Assembly (NCBI GenBank): GCA_022605405.1
Contig: JABYQQ010000035.1
Coordinates: 220,582-284,581, forward strand
Origin: Earliella scabrosa
Taxonomy: Eukaryota; Basidiomycota; Agaricomycetes; Polyporales; Polyporaceae
Reading direction: 5' to 3'
DNA length: 64,000 nt
Shown piece after piece: positions 1 through 11,539 of the stretch. The notes beneath the pieces are model-generated. The model saw only the letters and a program-made list of their open reading frames with translations. It was not told the origin of the DNA and made no database searches. Each line of letters begins with the position of its first letter. The stretch's first letter is position 1. Both the position numbers and the translations under genes were made by a program.

Positions 1-2519
1 GTATATCCGCCATCATGGACTCCGGCAAGCCTCCGGAGGATCTGCGACAATCGTCAGTGCTCGCACATTCTCTTTTACGTCGTTCCTGTCCTGAGTCTTC
101 AAGCCTAGACCGTTGGATAAGTATGAGCGCACCAACGGAATCGCCGCATTTGTCAACTTGTGGTACGCTCGTTAAAGTGTAAGATGCCCATCGAAGCTGA
201 CAGCCCTGACAGCACGGACGAGCTCTTCAAGTCGTCCAGCTATCTTGCAGAATGTTACTTGCCATCGTTATCCCCGAAGGCCGGGAACATGCACGCGATG
301 CACGCGCCCTTTAACGTCGCATTCAACACCGATGTCCCTTACTTCGAATGGTTAGAACGCCCGGGGAACGAAGCGAGACTGAAGAGGTTTGGTCCAGCGA
401 TGACGGGCACTACCGCTTGGGAGATACCGGGAGCAATCGTGTCCGGTGAGTCCTGCAAGACTGTGCCCCTCTCTTTCGATATGCTAATCACTGCGGCAGG
501 ATTTCCTTGGCACGAGCTCAGCGAGGGTTCTGTGGTGGTAGACGTCGGCGGGGGGATCGGTTCGACGGCCATGTTGCTCGCACATACGTTCTCGCAGCTC
601 CGGTTCGTCGTCCAAGATCGACCGCAGGTCGCGGAGCACGGTGTTGCTGTGAGTGGCTGTGCGTATGCGTGATGAAAGCTTCATTACTTATGGAGCTGCG
701 TAGGCATGGCGGGAACGGTGTCCAGAGATACTGGACTCTGGCCGTGCGATGTTCCAAGGGCACGATTTCTTTCTACCCCAGCCTCCCCTCCTCTTCCCGG
801 GAGCGTCGTCCCCTGCAGTACCCTCCGTCTACATTCTACGAGTTGTCACCCACGATTGGCCCGATGCATTCGTGACTAAGTAAGCGTTTCGCGCGACGTC
901 TCCATTCATTGATGCTCATCTCCGTGAAGGATTCTCCTGAATCTTCGCAAGGCCGCTCGTCCAGACACAAAGCTGCTCATTGCTGACTATATCCTCGCTC
1001 ATGCATGTATTGACGAAAACGAGGACTCCGAGTCGGAAGCCGACGTTCCTGGGAGGCTGCGCTCACTCGCCCCGCAAGGCTCGTCCCTGCTCCCGAACCT
1101 CGGAAAAGCCAACGCAAACGCGTACTGGCTGGATTTGACGGTATGCATCCGTGCCTATCCCGCTCGTCATCGACTCACCTCAACATGATACAGATGCGAG
1201 TCACTTTCAATGCACAGGAGCGCACGCTGCGTGAGATCTCTGCGCTTGCTCTTAGTGCGGGGTGGAAGATTGTCGATGTCGTGCCCGGCGAAGGCTCGCT
1301 GTTCGGCCACCTCACCGCCGTTCCAGTCGAGATCCCTGCGGCAACGCTGGCGCACTCTGGCTCGGCCTCTACCGTGACAGCCAGAACTCCAGGTACGTGC
1401 CTTCTCGTTGTCTGCAGTATCCTATTCTGACGATTAATTGTAGATCAAGACGCAAACGGCAGGGCTCGCTCGGGATCGGTGTTGAGCACGCCAGAGAGTA
1501 TCAGGATGGACACCACCTTCGGCTCCCAAAACATCCTGCCCACCGAGGACGTCATCCGCAAGCCGACCCAGAAGAGCAGGCGCCCGATCATCCCGTGGTG
1601 GCGGAGCAAGTCCGCTCCGGATTCGCGCGGCTCGAAGAACGCAAAGGTGGTCACCCCCGAGAACGCGACAGACGGGAGCAAGGCGCAGAAGCCGAGACGT
1701 CCGAAACTCTCCCTGCTGACCTCTCCGCCGCCTCCCGACCTGCCAGTGAGGCGCCACGAGAAGGCTCAACACACGCGCTCGGGGTCGACCGTCCGCATCC
1801 TCTCCCCCGGCGCGAGCAAGTCCACGACGTGCCTCCAGGACACGCTCGACTTCCCGTCCCTCCCGCCCCCGCCTGTCCCGCCCAAGCCCCCAACGCCGAT
1901 CCTGCAGAACAACCACACGCTGGCCGCCCCCCTGACCGCGACGGGCGCGTGCGAGGACCGGCCGATGCTGCTCCCCGCGCTGGAGCCCGCGCCGCAGGTG
2001 AAGCTGCGCGCGATGCCGAGTAGGACGTCGCTCAAGAAGAAGGCGAGCCAGATGTTCGAGTTCAGCAAGGCGTCGGTCGCGAGCCTCCGGTCCGCCGCGC
2101 TCGGGTCCGGCACCGGCGGGTCCAGCGCGAGCGCGGGCGCGGGAAGCGGGGGCGGCGGGGGAAGTGGGGGCGGTGGGGGCAGCGGGCTGGGGAGCTACGC
2201 GTACGGGGCGGGCGCGGCGTCGAGCCCGCGGCTGTCTGAGGTAGAGGAGAGCCCGCCGCCGCGGACGAGGGCGGAGTCGGAGGTGGGGAAGGCGAAGGCG
2301 CGGGGGATCCGGATGCGGTCGAAGTCGCATGTTGGGCCGGCGCATGCGCTGCACGCATTGGCGTTGGGGTCCGGGGAGGGAGGGGACGGCGTGCGGTTTT
2401 CGGGTGGAGGTGCGGGTACGGGTGCGGGTGCGAGTGCAGGTGCAGGTGCGGGTGGGGGCGTGAAGGCAGGGTTGGGGCGGAGACCGCAGAGTGCGCGCGG
2501 GGAGGGGCGTGTGCAGTGA
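1..2519 (+). CDS. SAM-dependent O-methyltransferase, 5'-truncated by window edge, with long disordered C-terminal tail
   Basis: Transfers a methyl group from SAM to a hydroxyl of a small metabolite; substrate unknown. Exons 1-52, 109-162, 213-445, 500-648, 704-879, 930-1140, 1194-1392 and 1444-2519 keep phase and read in frame from base 3. The conserved core is complete: the SAM glycine loop VVDVGGGIGS, the strand RFVVQDRP, and RVVTHDWPD with the presumed catalytic His. The N-terminal dimerisation region lies before base 1, so the gene starts outside the window. After the normal family end (SAGWKIVDV...) the last exon adds about 350 residues rich in Pro, Ser and Gly, with a Gly/Ser run near 2120-2190 and a Gly-Ala run near 2400-2460. 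That tail is not part of the catalytic family and looks disordered. About 715 residues are visible. Family assignment is secure; the tail's role is unknown. Confidence 0.88.
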
Positions 2520-3660
2520 GCGAGTTCGAGTGAGGATGGGCCTGGAGTTCAATCCGTCACGGTCGATCAAGGAGTGTGGACGCTTGGTGTAGTACTATGT
2601 GGCGACTGGTCCGTGGTGCTGTACATAGACAACGGCTCGGACGCATGCCAGTGGGGTAGGCGACACTAGACTGTGTATAGCTGGTGTTTGCGGGGAGGGG
2701 TTCGGATGTACTTGTATGTATGTGTACTCGAGTGGTGGGAGTGTGTAGGATGCGTATGCGTGGACGTGGTTTGGGCCAATATTTGTGCGTGTTCGTTGGT
2801 TTGTTCCAATGCGCCGCTGCGCGCATTTCCTCAACTCTTGCCTGTCGGACGCGCACCATGGTTCCTAGGGAAGAGGCAAGTGAATTCAGCGTTGCACCTA
2901 CCCGCAACGCCATCTTAGCACCCTCGTGTGTCACAATCTTTGGAACTCGTACATGCGCGCACGAGCAGTCGAAAGCACTTCGCACTTCGCTTCTCTTCTT
3001 CACCTGTATCGTATCGATATTAGGAAGCGAGCCAAAGAACATCTCTACCCGACAATTCGCAAGTCAACAACACGAACCATAACGACAAATCATGGGACAT
3101 ATGTACCAAGAAGCTCGAGCTCAAGAGCGGTACTCGCATGTAGCTAGCTAGCTGGGATGGCAAGACAAGACAAAGTCAACAGATCAATACGGGAGATGCC
3201 AATTGCGAAACGCGGAACAAGGCGGCGGCTCAGCAATGGGGACTCGGGAGACATAGCATGGCTATAGAGGTTCAGAACGAGCGGTACGGAGCGAGACGAG
3301 GCGTAGGCGTATGTATAACATGGCTCAAATACGAGTAGGAGAGTAGGAGAGTAGGAGAGAAAGGAGTAGTAGTAGGAGCATAGTAGGAGTATAGGGTGTG
3401 GGTGTCGCAGCGGTACGTATCACAAGGCCGGGGCGCGGATGCGCAGAGATAGGCGGGGTAGGGTGGACGGATGATAGGAGGATAGGTTGTAGGTGTCGCA
3501 AGGTAGGATACGCATATATCAAGAGAGGAGGGGGGGAGAGCACGTCAACACATCGGAAGCCATCGGAGGTCGACAAGAGCAAGAGCGATGGGCGCAAGAG
3601 CAAGAAGGCCAAACACGATCATACCATATCAAAGAACCGTAGATCAAGAAGGAACCACGA
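2520..3660. other. Intergenic, tail-to-tail genes; AGG-rich simple repeat
   Basis: No supported gene. The O-methyltransferase (+) and the 3661-5021 gene (-) converge here. A degenerate GTAGGA/GGAGTA simple repeat occupies about 3332-3394. Confidence 0.6.
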
Positions 3661-5021
3661 CTATGCGCGTCGTTGCGGTCCCAGAGCGCGCTTGACAGGA
3701 TCGCTCCTGTCCTTTGCGGGCGGCTCCGAGGGCTCGCCCCTGCTGCTCGGTCGCGTACGCGGGGCTTCGCCGTCGGCCAGGACGCCCTTGCGCATGCGCC
3801 TCGCGATGTTCGCCGCCAGTGCAGCAGACATCGCGTCGACATCTTCCTCAGCCGCCGCGCCCTCAGCTGCAGGGACACGCTTGCCCTTTGCCGTGGTTTC
3901 CTCGCTCGATGTAGAGCTCGCTCGACTACGCTTGCTTCCCGTGGGGGTAGGTGAGGTCGGCTCAGGAAGGGTCACCGACTGTGCCCGCCTGCGGGCAGCG
4001 AGGTCGTGCTTCCGAGCTTCTGGGAACAGCAACGTAGGGGGACACGCATCGAGCGCCTCGAAGTCGGGATGGCGCACCGGCAGGCGCGCCCGAGCCTCGT
4101 GCTCCTCCCTGACCTCGTCCGGGACGTAGTGAGGGTTTAGCATGGCTGCCCTAACGCCACGGCTGTCGAATTACAGGGTTAGCCAGATGACTCACAAGAT
4201 AGCAGGGAAGAAGGGAAGAGGAAGAACACGTACAAAACCACAGTTATCGTCGGTTTCTCGACGTGCTTCTGAGGCGTCCGTGGTTCGGGCGAGCTGAGAT
4301 CGTCGCCGCTCGCAGGGACCGATCCGGGGGACGAGTCAACGAGGAACGGATTGTTGGGCGAGTCTCGCTCTGGCAAACCCGTCTCCTTGTCCTTGATCTT
4401 CCGTGGTCGGGTGGACGGCGGGGGTGTGGCCGGTCGTGGAACGATGGTGGGTGCCCTGCGTGACGGGGGTGGGGAGAACAAACCCGTGCGGTTGCGTCGT
4501 AGCAGATGCGGGGCAGGCGGCGGGGACGACGAGGGCGAGCGGGTGCGAGAACGCGCCCGACTCGAAGCCCGATTCTTCAACACCTTGTGCTTGACCTCTC
4601 CCTTCGCGGTGCTGCTGCTGCTGCCAGCGACAGCAGTGGACGACGACGCACCGTCGGACTGCCCTCCCATCCAGAACTGCTCCTCTGCGCGGGCCTCGCT
4701 CAGCTCCTCCGCGATCGCATCGAGCGTCATCGTCTTGCGCTTCTTGTGGCCGACGGCGACCGCCCCGTCCTTGCTCCTCGGGGCGTCCTCCCTGTCCGAC
4801 TCGGGCTCGGGGACTGCGTGGTCATCTTCGTCCTCGGACGACGAGTCTGTGACGCGCGAGCGCGAGCGCCGCTTGCGCTTGTGGGTCGTGCGCGGCGGGG
4901 TCGGCGGCAGGGCGGGCATCGCGGATGCTGCACGGCGTATCGGTGGTCTCTTGGTCGACATGGATGGTGCTTCAGGGGCGGCATCCGCAGGGGGTCTGAC
5001 CGCGGCTCGCACTCTGGGCAT
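3661..5021 (-). CDS. Conserved basidiomycete disordered protein with C-terminal short motif
   Basis: Two exons, 5021-4234 and 4162-3661, joined through a GTACGT..CGACAG intron in phase; 429 residues. Most of the protein is Ser/Pro/Arg/acidic low-complexity sequence with several basic stretches (for example KRKRRSRSR near the N terminus), typical of nuclear proteins. The region that looks constrained spans the splice site: NNPFL, then KPTITVVFRGVR, then NPHYVPDEVREEH. I remember similar motifs in uncharacterised basidiomycete proteins but cannot name a function. The start is either the first Met at 5021 or the in-frame Met about 20 residues later (MSTKRPPIRR), which looks equally good. No catalytic domain is visible. 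Confidence 0.7.
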
Positions 5022-5578
5022 CGTGGAGAGTGTCGGTGACGACGAGCGCAGGCAGGTCGGCGGGCAGACGTGATCAGAGATGATGGTATGGAGGAGAAAA
5101 GGAAAAGGGCGGGAGTACGGCGGCTGCGAGACTTTGCGCGATGGTTGGTCCCAGCGGACCCGGCCACAATTGTCGACTCGAACATTAATGCCCTCGGCAA
5201 GGGCCGGCAGACAAACATGTCACAACAAAGGCGCGCTCTAGGCGCCCAGCGTGTGCACGTCGCGCGTCCCCAAGTCGCAACAAATCTCAACTGGACATCA
5301 TCACGACGCACATGTAGAAGTTCCATATCTTCGGCCGGTAAGTGCTTTGGAGCGATTTTTTTACGTTCAACAAAGTCTGTCTCGGTAATACGTCCTTCAG
5401 GGTGCCATCAGTTCACAGTAAGTCAATTACGACGACCACTGGGTTTCAGATATAGCGGCAGAGTGTCTAACCTCAACCTCAAGAATCACAAAGGAACGAA
5501 CGACTGTTGATACATGCAAGCTACCATAGGGCAATACTACGAGTAACTGACGTGAGTCGCATGTCCGTCAGATTGGCA
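5022..5578. other. Intergenic between two minus-strand genes
   Basis: Promoter region of the 3661-5021 gene and 3' flank of the zinc-finger gene. I see no RNA gene, repeat or convincing ORF. Confidence 0.5.
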
Positions 5579-7525
5579 TTATGCATACATTTCCTCCACA
5601 TCCTCCGCCGTCGTGTTGGGTTGTGACTCATCTACCTCCATCGGCTCGTCCTCTTTTTCTTTCTTCTCTGCAGAATTTGTGGACGTCATGCTTGGAGCGG
5701 CCTCAGTCATCTCTACGTCTGACTGGGACTCGCAGCAAGCCGACTCAGCACCACCACGCGCCTCCCCACTTGGACCCGGATCCGCTCGCTCCTGTACGCG
5801 TGGAGGCTCCTCATTCTCCTTATCATCTTCCTGCATGGGCTGTCCCCTGAACGGCAACGCAACTTTGGGATGTTGCAATCTCATATGTTTCCTGATCGCG
5901 TCCGCTCTGCTCAGCACCTTACCGCATCCTGGAACCGTGCACTGCACTCCGCCTGGCCCGCCCGTGTGCTTGTTCATGAAGTGCCTCTTGAACGTGGGCC
6001 AGACGTCGTAGCTGGCTGGCTTGTCCGGGATGTTTGGGTCCCGGGGACAGTGGTGAGGACACATGGTACCCGCACTCCAGGTCGCCTGAGAGATACCATG
6101 CGATGTCGCCAGATGCTTCTCAAACGTCGAGGGCGAGATATGGGCCGTGCAGCCTCCGATGTCACAGAGGACACCGGTAGAGGTCGGGGAGGATGAAGAT
6201 GGCGACGCAGCAGGCAATGTCGACGCGGACGCTGCTGCTCGTGTTCGTGAGGATGAGCCTGCCGATGTTTCTGCTCGCGACGGCGCAATATTGGGCGAGG
6301 AGGGAGAGAGGGAAGAGTTTGCTGAGGGCTGCCCCTGGACGGCCCGCTGTGCTTGTCGCTTCGCGGGTGGTCCCCGAAGCGTTGCGTCGGCATCCACCCT
6401 GACTGTGGTGGGGACTGCGCGTCTGCGCTTCGACGCTCGCGTTCCACCAGAGGCTTTTTTGGGAGATCTGCGGGAGGCAGGCCCGGTCTGCGTCTGTGGT
6501 TGAGGCGAAGACGGTAAGGATGTTATGTGGGAATGCGAGCTGAATGATTCTTGCTGCTGATTCGTTGTGCCCACAGGCATTCCGTACGACGAGTAACCGC
6601 GGACGCACAGATCTCCATGCTCGCACGAGAAGAGTACAAGCAGCGGCACGTCCTCGACCTCGCATTCCCTCCGGACGGCACCTGGTCCGGAAGAAGAATC
6701 TGGAGCATCGTCCGAACTTCCGCGTACAACATCATTGTCCAGCAACCACTCCACTTCTGGTCGGAGGGGTGCCGGGTTCGGATTTTGCACGAAGAACGTG
6801 TCCGCAAACGACAGCGGGCCAATGAAGAACGGCCGCAGCCCCAGCGTGGCTGTGACAATGTGGAAGTCCGAACGGTCGTAATACGCGAACCCGTGCTCGC
6901 AATGCCAGAGTGTATGGCTCCGCGCAGTGTCGGCAGGGGTGATGGGTCTGGTGGGGAACTCCGCGGGAACAGCGAACATGTCGGCCACCTCGTCCGAGCG
7001 TTCTTCATCGGGCTCTAAGGCGATGCAGAGCGTGCTTGACCGGGGAGCGGAAGCCACGTATGGAACGTATGGGAAGTACGATATCATCCACCCGATTGCA
7101 GGAGCGGTTCGTTCGTATGGCCTGGTGATTGGACACCAGATCTTCTCTGTCGCTCCTGTCTCGAGACCGATTCGCAACGCCTCGCGGAAGGCCTCGAGAG
7201 GGTGCAGTCCCACGATGCCACCGTTCGGATGCCTCGCCCGGGCGCCGGCCAGACTGATGAGACGGATATGAAGGTTAGGACGCATCCACACACAGATGGG
7301 CCTGGCCACTCACTACCCGTGGAGTATCACCGCGCGAATCACCGACTCGTCGTCGCTCAAGATGCTCACACATTGCATGTAGGTGGCGATGTCTACCTCT
7401 TGGTCGTTGTCAGTCCTGACCGGGGCTTGGCATCTCTGCCAGTATACCCATCGCGCGAACCATTCTTCAGCTTGTCGGACGGTGATGTCGGTAGTTGTGT
7501 GGGGTACGTAGATTGAGCTCTTCAT
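5579..7525 (-). CDS. C2H2-type zinc-finger protein with uncharacterised N-terminal domain
   Basis: Model: exon 1 7525-7314, exon 2 7253-5579, 628 residues, phase kept. The intron is supported by a second copy of the same exon end and acceptor near 48.27-48.33 kb. Residues 1 to about 245 form an unfamiliar, apparently folded region (YMQCVSILSDDESVIRA, ITRPYERTAPAIGW, LWHCEHGFAYYDRSDFH). A Ser/Pro/basic linker follows. The C-terminal half has Cys/His fingers at about 434-456 (CDIGGC..H..SH), 469-500 (CPHHC...H....H) and 509-532 (CTVPGCG...H....H), then an acidic tail. It is probably a nuclear DNA-binding protein by inference from the fingers. A further small intron inside exon 2 cannot be excluded. 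A four-copy 24-bp repeat lies just upstream of the start. Confidence 0.72.
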
Positions 7526-7559
7526 TTTTGAGGGGATGCGGGTGGAATGGAGAGTGGAT

Positions 7560-7655
7560 GGGAGACGGGAGGTTGGTGTGGTTGAGAGACGGGAGGTTGG
7601 TGTGGTTGGGAGACTGAAGGTTGGTGTGGTTGGGAGACTGAAGGTTGGTGTGGTT
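7560..7655. repeat. 24-bp tandem repeat, four copies
   Basis: Four consecutive 24-bp units begin at 7560, 7584, 7608 and 7632, each ending GGTTGGTGTGGTT. They differ at two or three positions. They start 35 bp upstream of the zinc-finger gene's chosen ATG (minus strand), so they are 5' leader or promoter sequence. The frame is also open through them as a Thr-Pro octad repeat, so an N-terminal extension is possible. Confidence 0.85.
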
Positions 7656-8098
7656 ATGAGGGAAGCGGGAAGCACGGGCCGTGGACTCGGAATCGTGCGG
7701 CGGGTATTGTCCAACCACCCTTGGCCAGCCTTTGTGGGTGCGTGGACGCGTGTCAAAAGCGCTTTGCTTGGTGAAAGAGAAAGGACCCGTGTTGTGTCCT
7801 GCTCAAGGCACGTGACCGCGTTGCTCGAGGTTTGGTCGGCGGACCACAACACTTCTCGTGCTGCCGCCCATTTCCGAGATGTTATATCCACACGTCCACG
7901 TCGATCTGCTATGGGAAGCGCAACCGGGGCTTTCTATAGGATCTATCAAAACCTGTACAACTCGTAGAAACTCTGCCATGGTCAACTTGAGGCAAATATA
8001 TTATCGGAGCACAGCGTGTGCGATGATACATAGTGAACATAGGCTACAAATGGTGCGAGAAGAACATGACATAACGCAGAACAACCAACCACGGATCG
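7656..8098. other. Intergenic
   Basis: Spacer between two minus-strand genes. Short open frames exist but none has a splice partner or recognisable motif. Confidence 0.45.
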
Positions 8099-8896
8099 TC
8101 ACTGGACTCGACGCCTCTTACGCTCCGGGAGAGTGCTCTGCGTCACGGTGGGCACTGCCGGTTGAGTGAAGTTGAGCTTTCCAGCGTACCCAGCTGGAAT
8201 AGCCCCTGCATGAGTGGGAGCATATCTGACCTCCGTTGGGGGCGGTTGGACGGAGTAGTATGTGGCTGATCGCTGGATGGTTGTCGCGGTCAACGGTGGT
8301 CGCGGCGGTTGGATGGTGGGGTACGAAGTCGACCGCTGGATGGTGGCTCCGACGCTTGACCCCCCGCCGCCGGAATGTGCCGTGAACTTGCTGGAGGTGG
8401 TCCATCCGGACGAGCGAGTTGGTTGGGGTGGTTGTGACGGGGTGGTCCCAGGTCGAGTGGTTTGGCTCTCTACCCGGGCGATAGCCTTGAGCAACATTGT
8501 CTTGCTGCTCGTGTACATTAGATGCCTGCACCGCCGTTCAAACAGTGCATTATCACTCACTCCAAGTGGGTAAGACGTTGGATTGTAGCAACCATCTTGC
8601 TATCCATTGAGCTCGGTGCCAACAACTTGTCTGCTTGCGCTAATTCGCACAACGCATACACGGCTACCAAAAGACCTCGCAGGCTAGAGAGATGATATGG
8701 TTAGACAAAACAAACTGTGGTTATCGTTGAAAGCGACCTACTCCTCGTCATCGACGACCGCTCGAATGATCCCTTCTTCTCCCAAGGCTGTTTCAACCCT
8801 CTGAAGTTCGCTCGGCTCAGCCGCCAAGTAGCCCTTGATGTATGCCCTCCATCGCAATATGTCGACGTCCGAAAACCGAGGAGGTGGAGTCGACAT
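8099..8896 (-). CDS. Small orphan protein with Gln/Pro repeat tail and terminal basic motif
   Basis: Three-exon model: 8896-8742, 8683-8561 and 8525-8099, in phase, 234 residues. The first two exons read as a helical region (DILRWRAYIKGYL, GIIRAVV, LLVAVYALCELAQADKLL). The last exon is low complexity, with an imperfect TIQRS...Y..(I/V)QPP repeat, and ends with KRRRVQ, a possible nuclear localisation signal. The ATG at 8896 has A at -3; an upstream Met at 8911 is possible. The second intron is only 35 nt, short but phase-correct, and is the weakest part of the model. Function unknown. Confidence 0.5.
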
Positions 8897-9919
8897 GTTG
8901 AAGGCGGGCATGAGGAAGATCGTCGACCAGCGGAATGGTAGGGTGCAACGTATGCAAAGCGTACTCGCGCGCTTGCTTTTATGTCTGAAATGCGGACAAA
9001 GGGCCGGACATGGCGGAGTGTCAAATCTCCTTGGCGACTGGCCACGCCGTCCAAAGCCGAAAGCCAGAAGACAGACAAAGCCTGGCAAGCTAGCAAGCGC
9101 CGGCGTGAGCAAGGATCCCGACTTCGTCGCTTGTCTTGTTCGTAAAGCCTTCCACCAGCAATGCAACCCTGATCAGAGTAGCGCAGAGCCGCAAAAGTTG
9201 AGCTGTGGCCAGCTGACAAGTCCTACAGATGGGTGACTCTCAGTATGCGTATGTGAGCTATGGCATGAAGTGATTCTGCCCACGATACAGTAGCGCCCAT
9301 CTTGCGCGACATGTAGTACAAGTTTGACGCTTGAAGCGCAATGCAACTGCCACCCCTCGCTCAGTACCACCATCTGAACGGTAGCTTTCAAAAATGTACT
9401 GGTCTGACTCCGCCCGACGCAGATATAGTATGCGGGTGTCGATCGAACCATGATCCTCACAAGAGCCGGAGAAGCCTAGTATTGCCGACGAGTCAGTGCC
9501 GGATTCTTATAATCCATTGCTACCTAAGAATTCATTCAGCTCTATAAAAGCGGGACATTGTTATAAAAGATGTCGAAGGGGAACGGACTCACCAAATATC
9601 CAATGCGCCAACAATAGCCCTTGAACCGGGTTCGTGCCACCAGTACGACGGTGTTGACTGCTCGTGAGACCACGGGGTCAGTCTCCGATACAAATCGGAG
9701 TACTTCAAGACTACGTCAAGGTCAGAGAGTGTCGATAGCCGCAAAGACCGATATCGCCCATGCGTGCATCTCAGTCGATCCGTCTGTTGCCGATGTCAAG
9801 ATTGTGTGACATGATTCATTGACATGCGCGATGGTATCTCGAACATCTGTCTTGCATCCATAAGCTACGAAAACACCATATAGCTTTGACAAAAAGAAAC
9901 TCGAGCTTCAGGGTGTCCT
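8897..9919. other. Intergenic, no supported gene
   Basis: A TATA-like element (CTATAAAAG) occurs at about 9541, but no matching gene was found on either strand. Other ORFs here are short and lack splice context. Confidence 0.45.
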
Positions 9920-10512
9920 CTATTTAGTTGACGTCTGAGCGTTGCCCAGCACCAATCTCCTCCAGTAGTTGAAACTCGTATGGCGATATTTCCATTCCAT
10001 CGACTTCAGAATGGTCTTGAATTGAAGATCTTTAGCATTTGGTATGCCTATAAAGTGCCTGAAGTTGATAAAAGCAGTGCGGCATTGTGCTGGTACTCAC
10101 CTTGCTCGGCAAGGTATTGCCTGAAGTGGTCCTCCTTCTCGCCAGCTTCAAACTGGGGGATCTCTTCCTCCTTAAGATTGCGACAGCTCTCGGGCATCCC
10201 GATAGCTTGCGTCGCAAGAAGGCAGTTCTCTGGCCCTTGGGAAAGATTCCCGCCGTATGCAGTGAATGCAACATATCGTTCCTTGGGCCAGTCTTCAACC
10301 ACTCTATCAAGGTGGCGGCTAAGGCCCCCCATGACCGCCCCGAAGAACCTGATGTCGCGCTCTGTCGTGAGCGGTCGACCACGGACCCTCTCGTACCAGT
10401 CCCAAGCATCCCAGAAAGGGATGACTAGCCCTCCAACTCGGTACAAGGATGAATCGACTGTTGAGGATTCACACCAGTAAGGGCGATCTTCTTCGGTGGG
10501 AATCTGGGACAT
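9920..10512 (-). CDS. Small orphan protein, two exons
   Basis: Exons 10512-10101 and 10047-9920 join in phase through a GTGAGT..TATAG intron, giving 179 residues. The sequence is balanced and not low complexity (PYWCESSTVD, FWDAWDWYERVRGRP, CLLATQAIGMPESC, then KDLQFKTILKSMEWKYRHTS in exon 2), which argues that it is a real gene. I recognise no family. It shares strand and small size with its neighbours at 8.1 and 5.6 kb, but I see no sequence similarity to them. Confidence 0.65.
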
Positions 10513-11099
10513 TGTCTGGCAGGCTGCAGTAAAATATTATGGTCAAGACACAGGTAGCAATATAGCGACCGCCGCTCACAGTTTTGAAAGGGAGGAGGAA
10601 AGATGTCCAACAGGTAGAAGGAATCGATAGCAGTTGACCGGCCACGTCTTCGTGGGAGCTTTGTACTACACGTTGCAATCGTGAGGCAATTAGACCGAGC
10701 GCTGCTTCTCACGACCCCTCGGAGCCACGTGAATCGAGTGATAAGAGTGTCTGAGCACCCTCAACCTCTAGACTGTCATCCTGAATCCGAACCAGCAGTG
10801 ACCCGGGTCACTGGTATCAAGTCGAACGAGTTCGCCGTAAAGGCAGTCGATCTCATCCCGGCGAACGGTTCCATGTCAGCTGTGATTGCGACGTCAGACT
10901 TTAGAAACGTCGCACGTTGTTTGCAGTATGAGCCGCCTAGGGAAGTCAGGCCGATGCGTCCTGACGCTAGGGTCACGGCGCGCAGTGAGATGAAGTTTTG
11001 GCGCTTCAGTCAAGTAGTACACGTGGCGGACGGGCGCTACGGCTACTTAATCTGTCGAATAGGCATGGCGACGCGCGTCGGGGCCCACCATGACTCTCG
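10513..11099. other. Intergenic, left flank of retrotransposon
   Basis: An open frame at 10681-11148 runs across the transposon boundary at 11100 and is therefore chance. Nothing else is supported. Confidence 0.55.
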
Positions 11100-11315
11100 T
11101 CTATGCGGTCCGGGACGCGAGCTCAGTGAGCAAGAAGAGTGTGCATAACAAGCGTGTTAGCCAGAATACATGACGCGATTATGATCGCCGTGCTATTACA
11201 GTCCGTGTCAAGAAAACGAGAGTCGGGCGACAGCCCTCCGCCCGCGCGGGCGGCGAGCTGACCGACGCGAACGAACGCGTCTCCACGAGAGCCTGGAAAC
11301 AGAGGTGAGCTGCTA
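11100..11315 (-). repeat. Split direct repeat B2 (outer copy)
   Basis: 216 bp, appears identical to 13036-13251. It begins TCTATGCGG on the plus strand, which marks the left end of the element. Confidence 0.92.
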
Positions 11316-11539
11316 GGGCGGGCGGGAAGATGCTCGCGGCCCCGGTGGGTGTGGTGGGTGTGGTCGACGAAACTGCCACCTGCGGAGTTGGCTCTATACT
11401 GTGGGAGAGGTGCCGTCGTCCGGCGTCCGAGGTCGATGTGAGAAGAGATGGGGAAGGGGAAGCAATTGGTGAGACGTGGTGGCGACCGTCGACGGCAATT
11501 CCGACGACGGCTTTTGTCAATTTTGCAGTCTGTGCTGGA

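Noticed and set aside
10681..11148. 155-codon plus-strand ORF
   Set aside because: It crosses the retrotransposon boundary at 11100, and its last codons lie in repeat B2, so it is accidental.
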